From an uncultured Bacilli bacterium (GTDB taxonomy: Bacteria > Bacillota_I > Bacilli_A > RF39 > UBA660): 61,349 nt of DNA. Position numbers and translations under genes: made by a program. Below are positions 17,395 to 23,204 of the stretch, piece after piece (positions within the stretch are counted from its first letter, which is position 1; each line of letters opens with the position of its first letter). The stretch is taken from the NCBI GenBank assembly GCA_934131175.1, contig CAKOZD010000008.1, positions 1 to 61,349 on the forward strand, written 5' to 3'. The notes beneath the pieces are model-generated. The model did no database searches. It was not told the origin of the DNA and saw nothing but the letters and a program-made list of their open reading frames with translations.

Positions 17395-17530
17395 AAAAAT
17401 CAACTATTACTAGTTGACTTAATCATTAACGTCACATTGGTGCGACGATTTTATCTTATGAAGCGAATCGCATACAAGTTACGAACTAAGTTCTCTTTCT
17501 AAAGTTATTAGATATAATTTACTAAATATT
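17395..17530 (-). other. hairpin-rich intergenic segment with terminator
   Basis: The gap between the deleted IS and the coiled-coil gene is richer in G+C than its surroundings. Read on minus it holds GAAC-tta-GTTC, GCGA/TCGC, a CGTCGCA/TGTGACG stem (17433-17450) and finally a terminator stem TCAACTA/TAGTTGA (17400-17417) with six T. It may be a structured 3' UTR, a small RNA or just stacked terminators of the coiled-coil gene. I cannot name a family. Confidence 0.4.
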
Positions 17531-17538
17531 TTCAATAT

Positions 17539-17946
17539 CTATGAGTTGCTTTTAGGAAATTTTTTTGCTAATTCATTTATTTGTTCAGGACTTATCTTGC
17601 CTGAAATAACATCACTAAAAATTCCACCCATAATTCCTGACAAAGCACTATTCACAACTTCTTGATTTTTTTCATCAATAGTTACTTTACTTTTCAATTC
17701 TAACATCTCTTTTTCGTGTTGATATTCTTTATCTTTTGCTTCCATTTCTAATCTGTGCTTTTCTTTTAAATCTTCTATGTTAATTTTATGTTGTTGCATA
17801 AGATTTTCAATTTCATGTTTATTATTAGTTTTTACAATTTCTAATTCTTGAGTTAATTTCTTTTTGGCTTGAAAATATGCTACTATGCTTGCGGTTACTG
17901 AAACAACATATGGTAATAATTCTTTTATAATATTTAAAAAATTCAT
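17539..17946 (-). CDS. small membrane-anchored coiled-coil protein
   Basis: The protein is 135 aa. One hydrophobic helix (about 8-25) is followed by a long, heptad-rich Lys/Glu coiled coil (about 28-95). The C-terminal ~35 residues (ALSGIMGGIFSDVISGKISPEQINEL) form a separate glycine-containing motif. AGGAGG precedes the ATG. It lies 55 nt downstream of the nuclease gene on the same strand, so the two may be one unit. I know no family. The layout would suit a membrane anchor or sensor, but that is inference. Confidence 0.6.
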   Translation of the reverse strand: MNFLNIIKELLPYVVSVTASIVAYFQAKKKLTQELEIVKTNNKHEIENLMQQHKINIEDLKEKHRLEMEAKDKEYQHEKEMLELKSKVTIDEKNQEVVNSALSGIMGGIFSDVISGKISPEQINELAKKFPKSNS

Positions 17947-18001
17947 ATTTTACCTCCTATTTTTGACACTGCACTCTCATAATTTATACTAAATTTCAAT
18001 A

Positions 18002-19351
18002 TTAATCTTTTATTTTTTCAATATTCAATTTCCAATCGTTAAATTTATTATATGTTCCATTTGTAGTATATAATTCATTTAATATATCTTCTTTTTTATC
18101 AGGATTTTGATTTAAATAACATTTGATATTAAAAAGTTGAATTGTATTAAGAAGACATATTTCTTGTTGAGTTGCGTATTTTAACATTTGCATTGGAAAT
18201 GTTTCTTGTCTTTCATCTAGCTCTCTATTTTTAAACGAATTTACAATTAAAAATCCTTTAGGTAATATATCATTATCTATATGATATATCGATTTCCATT
18301 TAACAGTTTGTGATGTGTGTTTTTCTGTAGCACTGCCATCAACACCTTTAACTTCAACAACAGCAATTTTATTCTTATAAGATATTACAATATCTTCATC
18401 TTTACTATTCTCGTCATATTTTAAAATTGTAAAACCTATTTGTTCTAATTCATTGACGACCATTTTTTCTAAAACTGTGCCAGAACCTGTAAAAATTATT
18501 TTTTCTTGTTGAGTTTCTTTTAATAGTTTTTCTTTGTTTTCTATACTTTTTTGTAATTCAATAAGTTTTGATTTTTCCAATTCAATATCATTTATCATTA
18601 TTTTCTCATGTGGTAACAAATATCTTGCAGAATATTCAGGAAGTATAATAGTTTCATTATTTTTTAAATTGATAAATAACTTATATATATCATCAAAGTA
18701 TTGTTTTTCTAGTTTTCGTCCTTTCTCTTTTGTTAGCTTTTCAAAATTTAAGGATGGTAAAAAAATTATCATACCATTTTGAATTTTTTCAAAATATCCA
18801 ATTATTTTTTCTGTATTTTTAACACTCAATAATGACTTTTCTTTATTAACGTTGTCATATATAGTTAAGTATTTGAAATTTTCTACATACTTATTGTAAA
18901 AATCTTCTATTTTCCTATTCTTTAATGATATAGAAGTACCTTCTAGCTTCAATGGTTCTATTTTAACTGGTAATAATTCACATGGATGAATATCTTTAAC
19001 AATACTAGTTATTCTTGTATTTTTTCCTGTTCCCGAATATTGCTTTTCACCAGTATATCTATATCTATATTCATCATTGCCATTTAAGATTATAATTGGT
19101 TTACCAGCATTTAAAAATTCTACTATTTCGTTTTTTCTTTTTTCTACATCAATTGTAATTCTAGAAGATTCATATGTAGTTAGTTCAGGAATGCCATTAT
19201 AATTGCCACTAATTTCATACTCATCGAATAACCATTCTAATTCTAAAATTAGCATATCACATTCTAAAATTGTGTCAGCATCTGATAATTTTATATATTT
19301 TATGTTTTTATGCTCATATTCTGGATAGCAAGCAAGAAATCCAATTTTCAC
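18002..19351 (-). CDS. GATase/Rossmann-like domain plus PD-(D/E)XK nuclease, putative defence protein
   Basis: The protein is 449 aa. Residues 1-230 look like an alpha/beta Rossmann or class-I amidotransferase-like fold (MKIGFLACYP, CDMLILELEW, KPIIILNGND, MIIFLPSLN) without an obvious catalytic Cys. Residues 235-280 (PEYSARYLLPHEK then a helix) form a linker. Residues 288-350 match a restriction-endonuclease-like core: Glu295, Asp320, then E333-V-K335 and a Gln in TSQ (348). So it is a likely DNA or RNA nuclease. It sits next to a collapsed restriction-modification locus and upstream of a membrane coiled-coil gene. A role in phage defence is plausible from context, not shown. Confidence 0.65.
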   Translation of the reverse strand: MKIGFLACYPEYEHKNIKYIKLSDADTILECDMLILELEWLFDEYEISGNYNGIPELTTYESSRITIDVEKRKNEIVEFLNAGKPIIILNGNDEYRYRYTGEKQYSGTGKNTRITSIVKDIHPCELLPVKIEPLKLEGTSISLKNRKIEDFYNKYVENFKYLTIYDNVNKEKSLLSVKNTEKIIGYFEKIQNGMIIFLPSLNFEKLTKEKGRKLEKQYFDDIYKLFINLKNNETIILPEYSARYLLPHEKIMINDIELEKSKLIELQKSIENKEKLLKETQQEKIIFTGSGTVLEKMVVNELEQIGFTILKYDENSKDEDIVISYKNKIAVVEVKGVDGSATEKHTSQTVKWKSIYHIDNDILPKGFLIVNSFKNRELDERQETFPMQMLKYATQQEICLLNTIQLFNIKCYLNQNPDKKEDILNELYTTNGTYNKFNDWKLNIEKIKD

Positions 19352-19426
19352 TTATATCACCTCAATTTTTTATTTTTAATATTTTTAACTAAATAATATA
19401 ATTTCTAAGCTATATTTATTATAAAA

Positions 19427-20022
19427 TTAACTATTCCATTCACTTTGTATAGATATTATTGAAGCTGGCATACCAATAATTTGTATATCAAATTTCAAAC
19501 TGCTTTCAACATATGTAGAAGCATTATGGATTCTAAAACTAAATTGCCATCCTTCGTCTAAATAAAGTTCTACTGTATTAGTACTTTGTGGTTTAAAATC
19601 CAAACTAACAATTCTAGATGATAATTTTGTAATTGGTATAATAATACTAGTTTTTTATATTTACTAGGTTTGTTGAGAGTGCCTCTAAGATTAAAAGTTT
19701 CAATTTGAGTAACTCTTTTATTATCAATGCTAATAACTTTATAAAAAAGTTTACCTCTATCATCATCTATTCCTTTTAATGAACCAGCTTCTGACCAAGA
19801 CTGACAGGGTGGTCCACCAATAATTCCATCAACATTATCCGGTAAATCCTCTTCTTTTATATTTCTTATATCTCCTTCAATTAATTTTGTGTTTGGATGA
19901 TTAACTTTAAAAGTTTCCCATATATTTTTATCAAATTCATTGGCAACTACTACATTAAATCCCGCCTTTTCAAAACCTAAATCTAATCCACCACAACCAC
20001 TAAATAAACTAATTATATTCAT
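19427..20022 (-). pseudogene. collapsed HaeIII-like R-M locus: methyltransferase N-terminus fused to endonuclease C-terminus
   Basis: Residues 1-95 match M.HaeIII-type cytosine-5 methyltransferases: FSGCGGLDLGF (SAM-binding motif I), GGPPCQSWSEAG with catalytic Cys73, and DDRGKLFY. At about base 19737 the sequence jumps to what looks like the C-terminal part of a HaeIII-type restriction endonuclease (IDNKRVTQIETFNLRGTLNKPS). The frame then breaks at the six-T run 19651-19656. In the shifted frame the typical end follows (WQFSFRIHNAS, SLKFDI, IGMPA) up to a stop at 19427. The other methyltransferase motifs and the endonuclease N-terminus are gone, so both activities should be lost. It follows the XRE gene with a 14-nt overlap. 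Confidence 0.8.
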
Positions 20023-20233
20023 TATTTTTCTCCTTTGATTTTATTTCTACAACATCATTTAAAGTGCATTTTAAAACATCACATATTCTAACTAATGTTT
20101 CTAAAGGTACTGATTCATTTCGTCCCATTTTTGCCATAGCATTAGTACTAATTTTTGCTTGTTTGCATAGTTCTGTTTTATTAATATTTTTATCAATCAT
20201 TAATTTCCATAATTTATTATAATCTAATATCAT
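20009..20233 (-). CDS. XRE-family helix-turn-helix regulator (R-M controller-like)
   Basis: The protein is 74 aa, almost entirely one Cro/CI-type HTH: NKTELCKQAKISTNAMAKMGRNE, then PLETLVRICDVLKCTLNDVVEI. GAGG lies upstream of the ATG. Its end overlaps the start of the methyltransferase remnant by 14 nt, as expected for a controller or regulatory gene translated with an R-M operon. The reading frame is intact although its presumed operon is broken. Confidence 0.85.
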   Translation of the reverse strand: MILDYNKLWKLMIDKNINKTELCKQAKISTNAMAKMGRNESVPLETLVRICDVLKCTLNDVVEIKSKEKNNEYN

Positions 20234-20351
20234 TTTTAACCTCTATTCATTTTTTGTCACATATTTATTTTAGCATTTTATCTTTTATATATCAAGTAAT
20301 TCTTGAAAAAATCAAGATGCGTTTTTTATGAAGTTCACATTTTGAGGTAAA

Positions 20352-20426
20352 GGGGATGGGAATTTCCCATATCCGAATTTGTACGAAGTACAAATTCAGT
20401 GCTGGCTAGACATAGATTTTATCCCC
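20352..20426. other. compact multi-stem element of unknown type
   Basis: Richer in G+C than the flanks. GGGGAT (20352-20357) can pair with ATCCCC (20421-20426). Between them are ATGGGAA/TTCCCAT (20356-20370, near-palindromic) and a perfect 10-bp hairpin GAATTTGTAC/GTACAAATTC with a GAA loop (20375-20397). It may be a structured RNA on either strand or the end of a lost transposable element. It lies between the XRE gene and a strong terminator. No ORF uses it. Confidence 0.4.
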
Positions 20427-20431
20427 ATATT

Positions 20432-20481
20432 CAAAAAAAAGAGGATTAAATTATTCTGATAATTTTTTTCTCTTTTTTGAA
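20432..20481. terminator. long hairpin terminator below the small ORF
   Basis: AAAAAAGAG ... AAATTAT, loop TCTG, ATAATTT ... CTCTTTTTT: a long A/T-rich stem with poly-T on both strands. On minus it follows the small ORF at 20508-20657. Confidence 0.7.
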
Positions 20482-20507
20482 GATTATTTGTATGAAAACA
20501 TATTCAT

Positions 20508-20657
20508 TTAGGACAATTTCTCCTGCTGTATTTTTATTATTACTCCTTGTATGTTGGTGTGCAAGATAGTCTTAATTTGTACTAATTTAACCTTATATTT
20601 AATGTTTGTTAAATCTTTATTAGGCTTTAGTTTTTCAATTACTTTAAATTCAAGCAT
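20508..20657 (-). CDS. small hypothetical protein (49 aa)
   Basis: The reading frame has a near-perfect ribosome site (AAAGGAGG, 9 nt before ATG) and a downstream terminator at 20432-20481, which is why I include it. The peptide (starting MLEFKVIEKLK) is basic, with alternating Val/Ile/Lys that suggests beta strands; no membrane segment. It may be the surviving start of a larger broken gene. I do not recognise it. It lies between tRNA-Gly and the R-M remnant. Confidence 0.45.
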   Translation of the reverse strand: MLEFKVIEKLKPNKDLTNIKYKVKLVQIKTILHTNIQGVIIKIQQEKLS

Positions 20658-20707
20658 GAAAAAAGTCCTCCTTTCTAGAAAGAGAACTTTTAAAGTTTTA
20701 TATAAAA

Positions 20708-20739
20708 TAAAAACTCACGAACTTTTAAGTCCGTAAGTT
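20708..20739 (-). terminator. terminator of tRNA-Gly
   Basis: On minus, CTTACGGACTT pairs with AAGTTCGTGAG (two wobble or mismatch positions), followed by TTTTTATTTT, about 12 nt after the CCA end. Confidence 0.75.
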
Positions 20740-20748
20740 GATTTCAAA

Positions 20749-20822
20749 TGGAGCGGATGATGGGAATCGAACCCACGTAGTCAGCTTGGAAGGCTGAGGT
20801 TCTACCATTAAACTACATCCGC
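20749..20822 (-). tRNA. tRNA-Gly (UCC anticodon)
   Basis: Read on minus: 7-bp acceptor GCGGATG/CATCCGC, D-loop with TTTAATGGTAGA, anticodon arm TCAGC-CTTCCAA-GCTGA (anticodon TCC), T-arm with TTCGATT, discriminator T and encoded CCA at 20749-20751. All arms pair. A consensus promoter and a terminator flank it. Confidence 0.97.
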
Positions 20823-20890
20823 ATATTTTTTAATCGAATCTCAGTTCTTTCCGTTAACTAAGTATCGACTAAATTCAGTAGACATTTTTA

Positions 20891-20918
20891 ATTATACTAG
20901 ATTTTTATATAAAGTCAA
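20891..20918 (-). promoter_or_regulatory. tRNA-Gly promoter
   Basis: TTGACT (20913-20918), 16-nt spacer, TATAAT (20891-20896) on minus, about 70 nt before the tRNA 5' end. Confidence 0.75.
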
Positions 20919-20956
20919 CACTTTTTATTAATTTTTTTCAATTTTTTTATAATTTT

Positions 20957-20993
20957 AATAAAAAAGCGTGTATTATCCAAATAAACGCTCATT
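20957..20993 (-). terminator. terminator after the P-type ATPase gene
   Basis: On minus, AGCGT pairs with ACGCT around a partly paired TTATTTGGATAATA loop, followed by six T. Confidence 0.75.
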
Positions 20994-20996
20994 TTT

Positions 20997-22808
20997 CTAC
21001 TTTATCTTTTTATAAAATATTGTTATTACATTTAATATTACTAATAATGTTACTCCTACATCTGCAAATACTGCAAGAATAATTGTGCTCAATCCAAACA
21101 CTCCCAATAATAGAACAATTGCTTTTACAACTAAAGCAAATATTATACTTTCTTTTACTTTTCTATCTGTTACTTTTGCAATATTTACTGCTGTTTTTAT
21201 TTTACTTAAATCATCTCTCATTAAAACAATGTCACTTGCTTCTATTGCGGCATCACTTCCAATACCACCCATTGATACACCTACATCTGACATTTTAATT
21301 ACAGGAGCATCATTTATACCATCACCAACAAACATTACCTTTCCTTGCTTTTTATATTTTTCTACATACTCTACTTTGTCTTCCGGTAATAATTCGCCAT
21401 AGTATTTATCAGCACCTACTTCTTTAGAAACACTTTCAACTATATTTTTATTATCTCCTGATAAAATTACTATTTCTTGTTTTATAACTTCTTTTACTTC
21501 ACTTAGACTCTTACTAGTTTCTTTTATTTTATCTGAAACAAGTAAATATCCTTTATATTCATTATTGATTGATAAATATACAACAGTACCTGCTTTATTA
21601 ACTTTATCAAAAGAAATATTATTTTCAGTTAATAATTTGTCATTACCAACTAATATTTCTTTATTATTGATTGTACACGATAAACCTTTACCAGTTATCT
21701 CTTTATGATTCTTTACTTCTAGTAATTTTTCTTTATTTTTGTTTTTTATTGCAGTCGCGATTGGATGATTTGAATTTTCTTCTACACTTGCAACAATATT
21801 TAAAAATTTATCTTTATCCATTTCAGTATTTATTTCTGTTACTTCAAAAACACCCTCAGTAATGGTACCTGTTTTATCTAATAATAAGTAATCAATATTT
21901 AATAATTTTTCTAGTTCACTTGAACCTTTTATTAATATACCTTCTTTTGATGCTTTTCCTATTCCTGAATAGAAACCAAGTGGAACAGAAATAACTAAAG
22001 CACAAGGACAAGAAGTTACTAAAAATACTAATGCTCTATATAACCAATCATTAAAATTATATCCCATAAGAGTTGGTATTAATACTAAAAGAAATGCTGA
22101 CACAACTATTATTGGTGTATATATTTTGGCAAACTTTCTTATAAAAGTTTCTGTTTCTGATTTTTTTTCATTTGAGTTTTCTATTAAATCAATTATTTTT
22201 TGAACGGTTGAATCTTTTGATGTTGTAGTTGCTTGTACTTTTATTAATGATTCTTTATTAATACAACCACTTAGTATATTTTCATCTTTTACTACTTTTC
22301 TAGGTACTGATTCACCTGTTAAAGAAGAAGTATCTATATATGTTTCACCTTCAACTACTACTCCATCTAACGGAACTTTTTCTCCAGCTTTTACAATAAA
22401 TATATTTCCTACTTTTGCTTCTTCTAATTTTACTTTACCTTTGCCATCAATGTTTACTGTATCTACTCTTAAATCCATTAACTTAGTAATTGATGCTTTA
22501 CTCTTATTAACTGCTAAATCTTCTAAATATTCACCTAATTGAAATAATAAAATTACCATTAATGCTTCTTCATATGAATGAATATAAAAAGCTCCAAGAG
22601 TTGCAAGTATCATTAAAAGTTCTTCATTAAATATTTCTCCTTCTTTAAAATCATTGAATGCTTCTATATACATTTCATAAGCAACAATTATGTATCCTAC
22701 TACAATAAGTATTAATTTTATAGTTTCATTACCAACAAAAAATGAAATTATAAATAAAATAAAACTAATAATTATTTTTATCAAATCCTCATTTATATAT
22801 TTTTTCAT
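20997..22808 (-). CDS. heavy-metal P1B-type ATPase (Zn/Cd/Co exporter type)
   Basis: The protein is 603 aa. It has TGES (164-167, actuator), the intramembrane CPC metal site (267-269, SCPCALV), the phosphorylated Asp311 in DKTGT, the P1B-specific HP dipeptide (348-349), and GDGINDAP near the end. Six to eight membrane helices are visible. The N-terminal HMA metal-binding domain of many family members is absent. CPC with this layout is compatible with Zn/Cd/Pb or Cu; the SmtB-like regulator beside it favours zinc or cobalt. The start overlaps the ArsR-family stop (ATGA), so the two are translationally coupled. Confidence 0.93.
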   Translation of the reverse strand: MKKYINEDLIKIIISFILFIISFFVGNETIKLILIVVGYIIVAYEMYIEAFNDFKEGEIFNEELLMILATLGAFYIHSYEEALMVILLFQLGEYLEDLAVNKSKASITKLMDLRVDTVNIDGKGKVKLEEAKVGNIFIVKAGEKVPLDGVVVEGETYIDTSSLTGESVPRKVVKDENILSGCINKESLIKVQATTTSKDSTVQKIIDLIENSNEKKSETETFIRKFAKIYTPIIVVSAFLLVLIPTLMGYNFNDWLYRALVFLVTSCPCALVISVPLGFYSGIGKASKEGILIKGSSELEKLLNIDYLLLDKTGTITEGVFEVTEINTEMDKDKFLNIVASVEENSNHPIATAIKNKNKEKLLEVKNHKEITGKGLSCTINNKEILVGNDKLLTENNISFDKVNKAGTVVYLSINNEYKGYLLVSDKIKETSKSLSEVKEVIKQEIVILSGDNKNIVESVSKEVGADKYYGELLPEDKVEYVEKYKKQGKVMFVGDGINDAPVIKMSDVGVSMGGIGSDAAIEASDIVLMRDDLSKIKTAVNIAKVTDRKVKESIIFALVVKAIVLLLGVFGLSTIILAVFADVGVTLLVILNVITIFYKKIK

Positions 22809-23104
22809 TGCATTACCTCCGAAATATGTTCTAATCCATATTTTAAAATTACCTTTATATGATCATCAGATATCTTATAATAAACGTTTTTTCCAATCTT
22901 ATCCGTTGTTACTAAATTTGATAATCTTAATATTTTTAATTGATGTGATACTGCTGACTGTGAAACATCTATCTTTTCACTTATTTCATTTACACATAAT
23001 GGTTTGTTTAAAAGCAAATCTAATATTCTAAGTCTTGTAGGGTCTCCAAATATTTTATAAAATTCACTTAAACCAAATAAAAGTTCTTTACTATGTTGTT
23101 TCAT
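22805..23104 (-). CDS. ArsR/SmtB-family zinc-responsive repressor
   Basis: The protein is 99 aa from the ATG at 23104, chosen for AAAGGAG upstream; a further in-frame ATG at 23134 lies inside the operator. It has the winged-helix pattern FGDPTRLRILDLL and SQSAVSHQLKILR. The last helix has D-x-H, ten residues, then H-x-x-E, the same ligand set and spacing as the alpha-5 zinc site of SmtB. The ELCVCD-type alpha-3 site of CadC/ArsR is not present. So zinc (or cobalt) should release it from DNA and induce the exporter. Confidence 0.92.
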   Translation of the reverse strand: MKQHSKELLFGLSEFYKIFGDPTRLRILDLLLNKPLCVNEISEKIDVSQSAVSHQLKILRLSNLVTTDKIGKNVYYKISDDHIKVILKYGLEHISEVMQ

Positions 23105-23118
23105 ATTAGCTCCTTTAT

Positions 23119-23134
23119 ATGAACAATTGTTCAT
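23119..23134. promoter_or_regulatory. SmtB/CzrA-type operator
   Basis: A perfect 16-bp palindrome, ATGAACAATTGTTCAT, matches the half-site TGAACA/TGTTCA known for SmtB/CzrA regulators. It lies between the promoter and the ArsR-family start, about where transcription should begin. Confidence 0.85.
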
Positions 23135-23140
23135 GTATTC

Positions 23141-23169
23141 ATATTATTATATTATATGATTTTAGTCAA
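23141..23169 (-). promoter_or_regulatory. promoter of the zinc-efflux operon
   Basis: TTGACT (23164-23169), 17 nt, TAATAT (23141-23146) on minus; overlapping TATAAT alternatives give less usual spacing. The operator follows directly. Confidence 0.6.
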
Positions 23170-23203
23170 TAGAAAAAGATAGAATTTTTACTTTTCTATC
23201 TTT
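23170..23203 (-). terminator. terminator after the giant pilin-like gene
   Basis: On minus, AAAAGATAGAA pairs with TTCTATCTTTT around a 9-nt loop, next to the stop codon. Confidence 0.75.
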
Positions 23204-23204
23204 T

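Noticed and set aside
20551..20736. 61-aa plus-strand ORF near tRNA-Gly
   Set aside because: No ribosome site, hydrophobic-by-composition, overlaps the tRNA terminator and the better supported minus-strand small ORF.
23105..23134. N-terminal extension of the ArsR-family protein
   Set aside because: The extra ATG lies in the operator palindrome and a strong AAAGGAG lies after it, just before ATG 23104.
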